32,410 bases of DNA from Nocardia seriolae NBRC 15557 (lineage in GTDB: Bacteria; Actinomycetota; Actinomycetes; Mycobacteriales; Mycobacteriaceae), in contig NZ_BJWY01000089.1 in the NCBI RefSeq assembly GCF_007990715.1, positions 1-32,410 on the forward strand. Reading direction: 5' to 3'. A program made the translations under genes and the position numbers. Shown here piece after piece: positions 7,337 to 15,768 of this stretch (position 1 is the first letter of the stretch; every line of letters starts with the position of its first letter). The notes beneath the pieces were generated by a model. The model did not search any database. It worked only from the letters and a program-made list of their open reading frames with translations, and was not told where the DNA came from.

Positions 7337-8388
7337 ATGCTCGCGCCCACGAACTGAAGGTGCGCGAAGTAATCAGCGAGACCGCCGACGCGGTCTCGCT
7401 GATCTTCGATATCCCCACCGACCTGACCCGCCGCTTCACCTATTCCCCGGGCCAGTACCTGACCCTCCGAATCCCCAGTGACCGAACGGGTTCCGTGGCT
7501 CGCTGCTATTCGCTGTCCAGCAGCCCGCACTGCGGCGACCGCCCGACCATCACCGTCAAGCGCACCCCCGGCGGCTACGCCTCGAACTGGTTGTGCGACA
7601 ACATCTCCGCGGGCGACGTCCTCACCGTCGGGGAACCGGCCGGAAACTTCGTCCCCCGCACCTGGAACCGCGACCTGCTGTTGTGCGCCGCGGGCAGCGG
7701 CATCACGCCCGTCATGTCGATCCTCAAATCGGCGTTGCCCCTGGGCCGCGCGAATATCGCCCTGCTCTACGCCAACCGGGACCCCGCCTCGATCATCTTC
7801 TCCGCCCGACTCCAACAACTGGTCGCGCGCCACCCCCGCCGCCTGACCGTCCACCACTGGCTCGAATCCGACCGCGGCCTCCCCACCCCGCACGCCATCG
7901 CCGGCTGGGCCCGCCCCTACCGCCGCCACGACGTCTACCTCTGCGGCCCGGCCGGATTCGCCGCCACCGTCAAACAGGGTCTGTCCCAGCTCCGAATCCC
8001 CGACCGGGCGATCCACCAGGAGGAATACCGCTCCCTGACCGACAACCCCTTCGAACACCACACGCCCGTAGCCGTCGAACCCCCGAGCGCGGTGTCAGCT
8101 CCGTCCGCCGACGCCGCCACCGTCCGCGTAGACATCGACGGCGAAACCCACACCCTCCCTTGGCCCAGATCCAAGAAGCTCCTGGACGTCCTCCTCGACC
8201 ATGGCATCGACGCCCCCTACGTCTGCCGAGAATCCGCCTGCGGCACCTGCATCTGCACCGTCAAACAGGGCCGCACCCGCATGCTCATGAACGAATCCCT
8301 CATAGAAGAGGAACTGGCCCAGAATCTGACCCTCGCCTGCCAAACCCTCCCCGAATCCGACACCCTCCACATCGCCTTCGATCAGTGA
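7333..8388 (+). CDS. Flavin/2Fe-2S oxidoreductase (ferredoxin reductase-type electron transfer protein)
   Basis: The product has 351 residues from a TTG start overlapping the SDR stop (TTGA), with AGGAGG upstream. The domain order matches phenol hydroxylase/KshB/Hmp-like reductases. An FAD-binding barrel comes first, with RCYSLSS at 57-63. The NAD domain follows, with GSGITPV at 121-127 and CGPAGF near 204-209. A Pro/Ala-rich linker (about 245-262) leads to a C-terminal plant-type 2Fe-2S domain with C298, C303, C306 and C336 (CX4CX2C...C). It should pass electrons from NAD(P)H to an oxygenase. The flavin monooxygenase here needs no such partner, so the PF10118 proteins or an oxygenase elsewhere may be the acceptor. 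It ends within a strong hairpin. Confidence 0.9.
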   Translation: MNARAHELKVREVISETADAVSLIFDIPTDLTRRFTYSPGQYLTLRIPSDRTGSVARCYSLSSSPHCGDRPTITVKRTPGGYASNWLCDNISAGDVLTVGEPAGNFVPRTWNRDLLLCAAGSGITPVMSILKSALPLGRANIALLYANRDPASIIFSARLQQLVARHPRRLTVHHWLESDRGLPTPHAIAGWARPYRRHDVYLCGPAGFAATVKQGLSQLRIPDRAIHQEEYRSLTDNPFEHHTPVAVEPPSAVSAPSADAATVRVDIDGETHTLPWPRSKKLLDVLLDHGIDAPYVCRESACGTCICTVKQGRTRMLMNESLIEEELAQNLTLACQTLPESDTLHIAFDQ

Positions 8389-8409
8389 TCCGCCAGTCGC
8401 GGATCACTG
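8383..8409. terminator. Hairpin between convergent operons, likely bidirectional terminator
   Basis: A perfect 11-base stem, CAGTGATCCGC (8383-8393) with GCGGATCACTG (8399-8409), encloses a CAGTC loop. It overlaps the stop codon of the reductase and precedes the 3' end of the convergent amidohydrolase. No U-tract follows, which is common for actinobacterial terminators. Confidence 0.6.
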
Positions 8410-8421
8410 TCCGAATCGCGG

Positions 8422-9637
8422 TCAGGGGCGAACGAGTTCGGCCTGGGTGGCGGTGAGCATCGCCGTGATGGCGGTGGGGAGGGCCTGGACGGGGTCGGGG
8501 GCGAAGCGGGGGGAGTGGTTGGAGGCGAAGTGGGGTGGAAGCGCGCCCTCGGTGAGCATGTAGGTCTGGTCTTCGGGGGTGAAGCGGGCCGGGTCGATGC
8601 CGCCGATGTGCCAGAAGACGGAGGGGGCCTGGGCGGCGGTGCCGAAGGCGCCGAAGTCCTCGCTGCCGGTGATGGGGTGATCCATCGGCATGACGGGGAG
8701 ACCGGCGGCGGTGAGGGCGGACAGCACGCGCTCGGTGTCGCCGGGGGGGGGGGTTCTCGGTGACCGGGAAGTGGTCGTAGAACTCGACCTTCGGCTCCTG
8801 GGGTGCGCCCGCGGCGGCGGCCTCGGTCTCGGCCATGCGCACGATGCCCTCGATCATGCGGTTGCGCGAGCCGTCGGTGAAGGTGCGCAGGCTGAGCAGG
8901 AGCTCGGAGGATTCGGCGACGATGTTCGGCCGGGTGCCCGCGTGCAGTGCGCCCGCGGTGAGGACCGGCGATGCGGCGGTGGCGGTTTGGCGGGCGGTCA
9001 GCGCTTGCAGGCGCACCACCAGCGAGGCCGCCATGAGCAGCGGATCGATGGTGGTGTGGGGCTGGGAGGCGTGGCCGCCCTTGCCGAGGAAGGTGACCCG
9101 GACCGAATCGGAGGCGGCCATGAGGGTGCCCGGCTTGCTCAGGATGATGCCCGCGGGCAGCGGGCTGACGTGCTGCCCGAGCACGATGCGCGGGTGCGGG
9201 AATCGTTCCAGCAGACCGTCGTTGATCATGCTCTGCGCGCCCGCGCCGGTCTCCTCGGCGGGCTGGAACAGCGCGACCACGGTGCCGGGCACCGGGTTCG
9301 CGGCCAGTTCGGCGCAGGCGCCGAGCAGCGCGGTGACATGGACGTCATGGCCGCACGCGTGCATGACGCCGGGAACGGTGGAGGCGTAGTCGAGACCGGT
9401 CTCCTCCTGTACCGGCAGCGCGTCCATGTCGGCGCGCAGCCACACCACCGGACCGGGACCGCCGTGCAGAACGCCGACAACACCGGTGCCGCCGACGTTT
9501 TCGGTCACCTCCCAGCCGGGCATGGCGCGCAGTTCCTCGGCGACCAGGCGGGCGGTGGCGTGCTCCTGGCCCGACAGCTCCGGATGCGCGTGCAGGTGCC
9601 GGTAGACCTGCTGCCAGTGCTCGGGGGATGCGGTCAT
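8422..9637 (-). pseudogene. M20-family amidohydrolase (aminoacylase/hippurate hydrolase type), frameshifted
   Basis: The reading frame encodes an M20D-type metallo-amidohydrolase that would remove an acyl group from an N-acyl amino acid or similar amide. The intact part shows WLRADMDALPVQEETGLDY, HACGHDVHVTALLGA and FQPAEETGAGA, the usual di-metal ligands and catalytic Glu, then the GGHASQPH dimerisation lid. At a run of 11 C (8743-8753) the frame shifts; ten C would join TENPPP to GDTERVLSALTAAG and restore the C-terminus with GSEDFGAF and the final His (NHSP). Either the gene is broken or the homopolymer length was miscalled. Start: ATG at 9637 with AGGAGG, overlapping the MFS stop (ATGA), so translation is coupled. 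Confidence 0.8.
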
Positions 9638-10872
9638 GGGAGAACCTCCTTCGTAGGGACGGTCGCGCCCGCGCGGCGCGCCAGCCGCGCCCGGAACGCG
9701 TCCGCGGTTTGCGGTACCGCGACGGCGGCCGCCAGGGCCAGCAGCGGCCCCAGCGCCATTGTTTCGAAAGCCGTTGTGTACGAAACATGATCGGTGACGA
9801 CACCGAAGGTCAGCGGGCTCAACACACCGGCGAGCTGCCCGCCGAAGACGATCACCCCGGTGGCCGCGCCGATATAGGCGCTGGGCAGCGACCGTAGCGG
9901 CACCGCGAACGCGGGCATGTACGCCAGCCCCGCCACCAGGCTCATCACCGTGCCCACCAGCACGAACAGGGCGAACGGTTCGGCCCGCGGCAGCACGAAC
10001 AGCATGGCGGCGGTGAATGCCATGGCGGGCGCCACGATCACCCGCGGCCGCCCGCCGATCCGATCCGACAGTCGCGCGCCGAGCACCACCCCGACCGCCG
10101 CGGCCAGCGTGGTCGGCACCGCCGCGAAGGCGATGCCGCCCTGGGAGATTCCGTGCTGCTCTTTCAGAAAGGTCGGCGTCCACGCGGTGACGCCCCACAC
10201 CAGCACGTCGTATCCGAAGAAGATGACCGCGAAACCGAGCAGTGACGGCGAGAAGAGCACGGCCCGGCGTTCGGCTCGGGTGCCGACGTCCGCCACCGGA
10301 ATCTCGTCCTGCGCCAACGGTTCCGGCATCCACCGCCGCCACGCGAGAATGACCGCCACCCCGAGCACCGAGATGACCGCGAACATGACCCGCCAGCCCA
10401 CGGTGGGCAGCAGCACGCCCGCGAGCACCGCGGCCAGCAGCAGCCCGGCGGCATTGGAGGAATTGGTCCAGCCCGCGGCGGTGGTGCGCTGTTCGGGCCG
10501 GGTGCGTTCGGCCAGCGCCTTGATGGCGGCCGCCGGGAAGACGCCCTGCACCAGGCCGAACAGGAAGCGGACGGCGAGCAGCGCCGTGAAGGACCAGGCG
10601 AGGGCGGTCAATCCGGTGAAGACCGACCAGGCGGTCAACCCCACCATGCCGACCCGCAGCGCACCGTAGCGGTCGGCCAGCAAACCACCTGGAACCTGGA
10701 CGATCGCGTACGCGATGAAGAACACCGACACCAGCAGACCCTGTTGGGTGTGATCGAGACCCAGGTCGCCGCCGATCGCGGGCAGCGCGAAATTGATGAC
10801 GGTCCGATCGATGTAATCCACCACCCACGCCGCGAACAGCAGCATGACGGTGATGCGGGTGGTGCGTGGCAT
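9634..10872 (-). CDS. MFS transporter
   Basis: The 412-residue protein is a 12-helix major facilitator. The first helix carries VVDYIDRTVINFALPAIG, which resembles the D-x-x-x-R motif of anion/organic-acid (ACS) MFS transporters. The loop-2/3 motif GGLLADRYGALRVG is near residues 62-75, and a matching ARLSDRIGGRPRV lies in the second half. It is first in a two-gene unit and overlaps the amidohydrolase by ATGA. Uptake of an N-acyl amino acid, or of an aromatic or carboxylate substrate, for that hydrolase is a sensible inference. The divergent Lrp-type regulator starts 50 bases away and probably controls it. Confidence 0.88.
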   Translation of the reverse strand: MPRTTRITVMLLFAAWVVDYIDRTVINFALPAIGGDLGLDHTQQGLLVSVFFIAYAIVQVPGGLLADRYGALRVGMVGLTAWSVFTGLTALAWSFTALLAVRFLFGLVQGVFPAAAIKALAERTRPEQRTTAAGWTNSSNAAGLLLAAVLAGVLLPTVGWRVMFAVISVLGVAVILAWRRWMPEPLAQDEIPVADVGTRAERRAVLFSPSLLGFAVIFFGYDVLVWGVTAWTPTFLKEQHGISQGGIAFAAVPTTLAAAVGVVLGARLSDRIGGRPRVIVAPAMAFTAAMLFVLPRAEPFALFVLVGTVMSLVAGLAYMPAFAVPLRSLPSAYIGAATGVIVFGGQLAGVLSPLTFGVVTDHVSYTTAFETMALGPLLALAAAVAVPQTADAFRARLARRAGATVPTKEVLP

Positions 10873-10922
10873 CCAAGCCCCTTCATAAGCGGGAGGAGTG
10901 GCTAGGGTGCCACACTGGCCCG

Positions 10923-12038
10923 ATGCCCGAGGATACGGCGAAATCGCCGGATACCGCCATCCCGGAGAGCCAGCTGCCGGAATCCGCCGTGCTGGCCGCC
11001 TTCGATGAGCGTGACCTGGATCTGGTTAATGCGCTGCAAATCAATCCGCGGGCCTCCTGGACGCGGATCGGCGAGTCGCTCGGCATGGACGCCACCACCG
11101 CGGCCCGGCGCTGGGGGCAGCTCACCGGATCCGGGCTGGCCTGGATCACCGCCTACGCGCCGGAATTCGCCACCATCGCCTACCTGCGGCTGCGCTGCCG
11201 CGCCGAGCGACTGGCCGAGATATCGGAACGGGTGACCGCCATGCCGTGGGTCTTCAGCGTGGAGCGCGTCACCGGCGGTTTCCCGCTGCAACTGTCGGTG
11301 GCGGTCGAAAACCTGGCCGCGCTCGACGATTTCACCGCGGGGGAGCTGGCCGCCCTGCCCGGCGTCGAGGAGATCCGCACCGCGGTCAACCAGCACGTCT
11401 ATGTCGAGGGCAGCCATTGGCGGCCGCAGGCCCTGGACCCCGGTCAGCGCACGCTGCTGACCGAACCGCGCGGTCCGGCTCGTCCGCACAGGAGAGCCCC
11501 CGCGCACTCCCGCCCGCGGCCCGGCGACGCGGCCCTGGTCCTCGCCCTGTCCGCGGACGGCCGTCGCACCATCGCCGACCTGGCCCGCGACACCGGCCTC
11601 ACCGAAACCACGGTCCGCCGCCGCATTTCCGACATGACGAGCTCGGGGCGGCTGGTGTTCCGCTGTGATTTCGCCGAGCAGGCCGCGGGCTGGAACGTCA
11701 CCGCGAACTACTGGGCCGATCTGCCCGCGTCCGCCATCGACACCGTGGGCGCCGCCCTGGCGTCCTGGCCGGAGATCCGCCTGTGCGCCGCCACCGCCGA
11801 CGACAGCAATGTCATGCTCATCGGCTGGCTGCGCGGCCCCCGCGAGGGCGTACTGCTGGAAACCCGCCTGCAGCGCGAGTTTCCGCAGCTGCGGATCATC
11901 GAGCGCCAGCTCACCCTGCGCACGCTCAAACGCATGGGCCGAATCCTCAGCCCGCGCGGGCGCGCGGTGGGGTATGTCCCGTTCGACGTCTGGGGCCGCG
12001 ATCCCGACCGCCCGCTTCGTCAGGGTCGCTCCCGATGA
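10923..12038 (+). CDS. Two-module Lrp/AsnC family transcriptional regulator
   Basis: The 371-residue protein carries two AsnC-type modules, where classical Lrp/AsnC proteins (about 150 residues) have one. The first helix-turn-helix (DLDLVNALQINPRASWTRIG, then SLGMDATTAARRWGQL) is followed by a RAM-like effector domain. The second (ALVLALSADGRRTIADLARD, then TGLTETTVRRRISDM) begins near residue 205 and is followed by another RAM-like domain. The ATG at 10923 is chosen because the longer open frame (10866) would run into the divergent transporter gene. A TAGGGT box at 10903-10908 and no clear Shine-Dalgarno suggest a short or absent leader. It likely senses an amino acid or N-acyl derivative and controls the transporter/amidohydrolase pair. 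Confidence 0.85.
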   Translation: MPEDTAKSPDTAIPESQLPESAVLAAFDERDLDLVNALQINPRASWTRIGESLGMDATTAARRWGQLTGSGLAWITAYAPEFATIAYLRLRCRAERLAEISERVTAMPWVFSVERVTGGFPLQLSVAVENLAALDDFTAGELAALPGVEEIRTAVNQHVYVEGSHWRPQALDPGQRTLLTEPRGPARPHRRAPAHSRPRPGDAALVLALSADGRRTIADLARDTGLTETTVRRRISDMTSSGRLVFRCDFAEQAAGWNVTANYWADLPASAIDTVGAALASWPEIRLCAATADDSNVMLIGWLRGPREGVLLETRLQREFPQLRIIERQLTLRTLKRMGRILSPRGRAVGYVPFDVWGRDPDRPLRQGRSR

Positions 12039-12271
12039 CTGGCACGGGCACCCGTCAGGGCTATCACCCGGTCAGCATCGGGCTGTTCGTCAATGAGCTG
12101 GTGCGCCGCGCCGCGATGAACCCCGGCGGGCCGCGATTCGTTGATACGGGTGAACCGGCGGTGCGGCCGGTAACCGTCCAGATGCGGTCCGGTTTCACCC
12201 TGCACCCGGACCCGGGCCCCGCCGAGGTCGTCCCGCGGCGGGGTCTTCGCATACCTAATTGCCCTGGCTAA
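12035..12271 (+). CDS. Possible small hypothetical protein (78 aa)
   Basis: An open frame starts at an ATG overlapping the stop of the Lrp-type gene (ATGA), the coupling style used throughout this window. The product would be basic and Pro/Gly-rich, with no recognised domain: MTGTGTRQGYHP at the start, many V, R and P later, and NCPG at the end. The same stretch is also open on the minus strand, and codon bias does not decide between them. It may be noncoding. I recognise no family. Confidence 0.25.
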   Translation: MTGTGTRQGYHPVSIGLFVNELVRRAAMNPGGPRFVDTGEPAVRPVTVQMRSGFTLHPDPGPAEVVPRRGLRIPNCPG

Positions 12272-12290
12272 CAGCACTTTTCGAGCTACG

Positions 12291-12337
12291 GTGTGATCTG
12301 AGACACGTTGATCGAGCTCGCTCCCCATGGATACCTT
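12291..12337 (+). promoter_or_regulatory. Possible promoter/operator region of the ThDP-enzyme operon
   Basis: GTGT-GATCTGAG-ACAC (12291-12306) is a 4-base-arm inverted repeat loosely like a CRP/GlxR site (TGTGA present, right half CAC only). TTGATC (12308-12313) and TACCTT (12332-12337), spaced by 18 bases, could be -35 and -10 boxes, giving a leader of roughly 35 bases before the GTG at 12380. All matches are partial. Confidence 0.3.
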
Positions 12338-12379
12338 GTGTGCGATGTATCGCGGACAAGCAATGCGAAACGGAGGATC

Positions 12380-14080
12380 GTGACCGACAGCGAACCCGGT
12401 ACCCGCACCGTGGCCGATCTCATCGTCGACCGCGTCGCGGCCCACACCGACCACCTCTTCGGCGTCGGCGGCGCCAATATCGAAGATCTCTACGACGCCG
12501 TGCACCGCCACCCCGCCCTCATCGGCATCATCGCCAAACACGAGTTCGGCGCGGCCACCATGGCCGACGGCTACGCCCGCGCCACCAACCGCCTCGGGGT
12601 CGTGGCCGCCACCTCCGGCGGCGGCGCCATGAATCTCTTTGCCGCCCTGACCGAATCCTTCGACTCCCGAACCCCCATCCTGGCCCTCGTGGGCCAGCCC
12701 CCCACCGCCCTCGAAGGCCGCGGCGCCTTCCAGGACACCAGCGGCCTCCCCGGCCGCCTCGACGCCGAGGCCATCTTCGGCGCGGTCTCCCGCCACTGCG
12801 CCAAGGTCACTCGCCCCCAGGACATCTCCGCCGAACTGACCCGGGCGATCGATGCCGCCCTGACCGGCGGCCCGGCCATCCTGCTGCTGCCCAAAGACAT
12901 TCAGGCGGCACCCGCTGCCACGGTGGCTACGCCGAGTTCCGCGGTGGCGACGCCGAGCCACGACACCGGCACGGCGGAATCGACGGAATTGCCGGTCCAA
13001 CTGGCGGACTTGCTCGCCGAGGTGCCCGCGAGCGGTCGCGTGGTGGTCATCGCCGGGCCGGAGGTGGCCGCATCGGATGCACGGGCCGCACTCGCGGCGG
13101 TCGTCCGGTCCTGGCACGCCGCGGTGCTGGTCACCCCGGACGCCAAAGACGCCTTCCCGAACCGGGATTCGCGCTTCGCCGGGGTCGTGGGTGTCATGGG
13201 GCATCCGCACGCACCGGAACTCGTCGCGGGGTCGGAGCTGTGCCTGCTGGTAGGCGCGCCGATGTCGATGACCGCGCGGGCCGGGCTGGATGGCGCGCTG
13301 GCCGCATGTCCCCGAGTCGCGTATCTGGGATCGGAAGACCCCTTCGTGCCGGTCGGCGCGGTGGCGCGTGGGCCGTTGGCCACCACCTTGCGGGCCGTCG
13401 CGGACCTCGCGGGTGCGCGCGATCGCCTCGCTCCGCCGTGGACCGAATCGGCCGAAATCGGCTCGCGCATAACCGAATTGCCGGTGCCGCCCTCCGCCGG
13501 GCCGGGAGTGCGGTACCGCGCTGCGGTCGGCGCGCTCGAGGCGGCGCTGGAGCCGGGGACCGACGTGATCGTCGATGCGGGGAACACCGGGGCGGCGGTC
13601 GTGCACCATCTGCGGGTTCCGGAGGAGGGGAGGTTTCTCATCGCGCTCGGGATGGGCGGGATGGGTTATTCGTTCGGGGCGGGCATCGGATGTGCGCTGG
13701 GGCGGGGGCGGCGGGCCGTCGTGATCGCCGGGGACGGGGCCTACTTCATGCACGGGCACGAGGTGCATACGGCCGTGGAGTACGGGGTGGACGTGACGTT
13801 CGTCGTGTTCAACAACAACGCGCACGCCATGTGTGTGACGCGGGAGCAGGTCTTCTACTCCGGCGCCTACAGTTTCAACCGGTTTCGGGCCGCCGAGATC
13901 GGGGCGGGGGTGGCGGCCATGTTCCCGGAGCTGCCCGCCTGGACCGCGCGCACCGTCACCGAATTCGAGAACGCCTTGGAGAAGACGCGGGCAATACCGG
14001 GGCCCGCGTTCATCGAACTGCAGTGTGACCCGGACGAATTCCCACCGTTCGCACCGTTTCTGAAGGAGCCCCTCCCATGA
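12380..14080 (+). CDS. Thiamine diphosphate-dependent enzyme, acetolactate synthase-like
   Basis: The product has 566 residues from a GTG with CGGAGG upstream; the frame stays open to 12308 but lacks a good start there. The domain order is that of the acetolactate synthase/benzoylformate decarboxylase superfamily: N-terminal PYR domain with the cofactor-activating Glu at E55 (AKHEFGAATMADGYAR), a central domain, and a C-terminal PP domain with the Mg/ThDP motif GDG at 451-453 running to NNN near 478. This chemistry decarboxylates a 2-oxo acid and may transfer the carbanion to an aldehyde or ketone. The gene is first in an operon with SRPBCC, KAS III-like and aminotransferase genes, with no small regulatory subunit. 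That favours a specialised biosynthetic role over branched-chain amino acid synthesis. Confidence 0.88.
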   Translation: MTDSEPGTRTVADLIVDRVAAHTDHLFGVGGANIEDLYDAVHRHPALIGIIAKHEFGAATMADGYARATNRLGVVAATSGGGAMNLFAALTESFDSRTPILALVGQPPTALEGRGAFQDTSGLPGRLDAEAIFGAVSRHCAKVTRPQDISAELTRAIDAALTGGPAILLLPKDIQAAPAATVATPSSAVATPSHDTGTAESTELPVQLADLLAEVPASGRVVVIAGPEVAASDARAALAAVVRSWHAAVLVTPDAKDAFPNRDSRFAGVVGVMGHPHAPELVAGSELCLLVGAPMSMTARAGLDGALAACPRVAYLGSEDPFVPVGAVARGPLATTLRAVADLAGARDRLAPPWTESAEIGSRITELPVPPSAGPGVRYRAAVGALEAALEPGTDVIVDAGNTGAAVVHHLRVPEEGRFLIALGMGGMGYSFGAGIGCALGRGRRAVVIAGDGAYFMHGHEVHTAVEYGVDVTFVVFNNNAHAMCVTREQVFYSGAYSFNRFRAAEIGAGVAAMFPELPAWTARTVTEFENALEKTRAIPGPAFIELQCDPDEFPPFAPFLKEPLP

Positions 14081-14736
14081 CCGAGTCCATCGAGACCGCG
14101 CCGATCGAGGTGCCGGAGCTGGATATCCCGGGTGTGTACCGCATCGAGACCATGGCCCTGAAAGAGGGCATGCCGCTGGTGCTGGACATGACCCGGGCCG
14201 TCTACCCGCACGACGAGATCTTCGGGCAGTACTGCACCGTCACCGAATTCATCGCCGCACCGCCGGACGAGGTGTTCGAATACCTGGCCGACACCCGCAG
14301 TCTGTGCGAATGGACCTACAGCATGCGCGGTTTCGAACGGACCGCCGATCCCGAGATCTGGGTCTCGGACGACCGCATCGGCTCGCACACCCGCATCTAC
14401 ACCCGCACCGTCGCCAATGCCCAGGCCCGCACGGTGGACTACCACTGCGCCTGGGACCAGGCCGACCACCTGTGGATGATCTACCTCATGCGGGTCGTGG
14501 ACGCGCAGCTGGTGTTGAACCAGCCGGGATCCGTTGTCACCTGGACCAATTGCCACCACCCGTTCTACGAGGACAACGCCTACCCGCAGACCGCACCCGA
14601 GGGCCGCCCGGTCTGGGTCGGCGACTTCTGGCACCTCTTCGCCGCCGGACATCTCCTGGAACTGCGCAACCTCAAGGCGATCTGCGAACACCGCCACGCC
14701 GCCCGACAGCCGATCAAGCCGGAATGGATGGACTGA
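14077..14736 (+). CDS. SRPBCC-fold (polyketide cyclase/START-like) protein
   Basis: The 219-residue protein begins with an ATGA overlap to the ThDP-enzyme gene, behind AAGGAG. The segment TVTEFIAAPPDEVFEYLADTRSLCEWTYSMRGFER (split by a loop) is the typical SRPBCC opening of strand, helix and cavity mouth. Later strands include SHTRIYTRTVA and GSVVTWTNCHHPFY. Such domains bind hydrophobic ligands and in biosynthetic operons often act as cyclases, aromatases or dehydratases. The His/Trp/Tyr-rich cavity residues (TNCHHPFYEDN, DFWHLF) are unusual for a simple carrier and hint at catalysis or metal binding. No family member of known function is recognised. Confidence 0.75.
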   Translation: MTESIETAPIEVPELDIPGVYRIETMALKEGMPLVLDMTRAVYPHDEIFGQYCTVTEFIAAPPDEVFEYLADTRSLCEWTYSMRGFERTADPEIWVSDDRIGSHTRIYTRTVANAQARTVDYHCAWDQADHLWMIYLMRVVDAQLVLNQPGSVVTWTNCHHPFYEDNAYPQTAPEGRPVWVGDFWHLFAAGHLLELRNLKAICEHRHAARQPIKPEWMD

Positions 14737-14738
14737 AC

Positions 14739-15755
14739 ATGAGCATAGACACCGTCAGCCTGATCGACGTCGCGGGGTATCTGCCCGAGAACATCGTCCC
14801 CGCAGACTATTTCGCGCAGTACGCGGACCCCGACGAGGTCACCTCGAACCTCATGTTCAAGGCCCCCAAGTTCCGCCACCACATCGCACCGGGCGAGACC
14901 CCCGCCGACATGGCCGAGCGTGCGGTGGCCCCGATCCTGGCCCGCCAGGGCCGGGAAGCGCTGCGCGAGGTGGACATTCTCATCGTCCACACCCAGCTGC
15001 CCGAACTCGGCATCGTCGGCAGCGGCGGCGAAGTCGCCGCCCGCCTGGGTATTTCGCCGGAATGGCTGATCGATCTGCACAACGGCGGCTGCGCCTCGTT
15101 CGTCTACGGCATGAAGCTGGCCCGCCAGATCCTGCTCTCCTCCGATGCCCGCTCCGCCCTCGTGGTGACCGTGCAGAACGTGGCCGGTCAGGTCTTCACC
15201 CAGGAGCAGGTGCGCGGCAAGGCGCAGGCCGCCATCCCCGGCGACGGCGCGGGCGCGGGATTGCTGGTGAAATCCGGTGATTCGCCGATCCTGGGCATCG
15301 AGACCCGGCATCTGCCGCAGTTCGCCGGGCAGATGACGGTGATCGCCGAACCGCCGCGCCGCTACTGGGAGGCCGGCAGCGGGCAGATGCACGTCGGCTT
15401 CACCGAATCCAAGATCGCCAAGGTGCTCCAGCGCGGCAACCGGCTGGTGCCGGAGGTGGCACACGCGGTGTGCGGCCGGATCGGCGTCGAGCCAACGGAA
15501 TTGGATCTGCTGGTCACCAACCAGCCCAACCGCGCCTTCCTGCGCAACTGGCGCGACGCCCTGCAACTGCCCGCCGAACGGCATCCCGACACCTTCGACG
15601 ACTGCGGAAACCTGTTCGGCGCGGGCATTCCCGTCACCTTCGACCGGGCCGTCGACGAGGGCCGGGTGCCGGCGGGCTCGCTGGTGATGCTGGCGGGCTT
15701 CGCGCACGCGGGCGATTTCGCCGGGGCCGCCGCCCTCCGGTGGGGCGGGCGCTGA
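14739..15755 (+). CDS. KAS III-like thiolase-fold enzyme with His-to-Asn change
   Basis: The 338-residue protein has the beta-ketoacyl-ACP synthase III fold. Catalytic Cys is C118 in LHNGGCASFVYGM, and the C-terminal Asn is N291 in CGNLFGAGIP. At the position of the catalytic His (family motif HQAN) it reads NQPN, so the His is replaced by N261. KAS III enzymes use that His with Asn for decarboxylative condensation. Its loss suggests acyl transfer to a non-malonyl acceptor, or another reaction, as in natural-product KAS III homologues such as CerJ. No acyl carrier protein is encoded nearby. It starts 2 bases after the previous stop, in the same operon. Confidence 0.85.
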   Translation: MSIDTVSLIDVAGYLPENIVPADYFAQYADPDEVTSNLMFKAPKFRHHIAPGETPADMAERAVAPILARQGREALREVDILIVHTQLPELGIVGSGGEVAARLGISPEWLIDLHNGGCASFVYGMKLARQILLSSDARSALVVTVQNVAGQVFTQEQVRGKAQAAIPGDGAGAGLLVKSGDSPILGIETRHLPQFAGQMTVIAEPPRRYWEAGSGQMHVGFTESKIAKVLQRGNRLVPEVAHAVCGRIGVEPTELDLLVTNQPNRAFLRNWRDALQLPAERHPDTFDDCGNLFGAGIPVTFDRAVDEGRVPAGSLVMLAGFAHAGDFAGAAALRWGGR

Positions 15756-15768
15756 GGGGGCGCGTGCC

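Noticed and set aside
12308..12379. Upstream ATG extension of the ThDP enzyme
   Set aside because: The GTG at 12380 has a strong CGGAGG site and begins at the family's usual N-terminus; the extension overlaps the likely promoter.
12020..13825. 601-codon minus-strand frame opposite the ThDP-enzyme gene
   Set aside because: It is antisense to a clear ThDP enzyme and its translation has no domain-like sequence.
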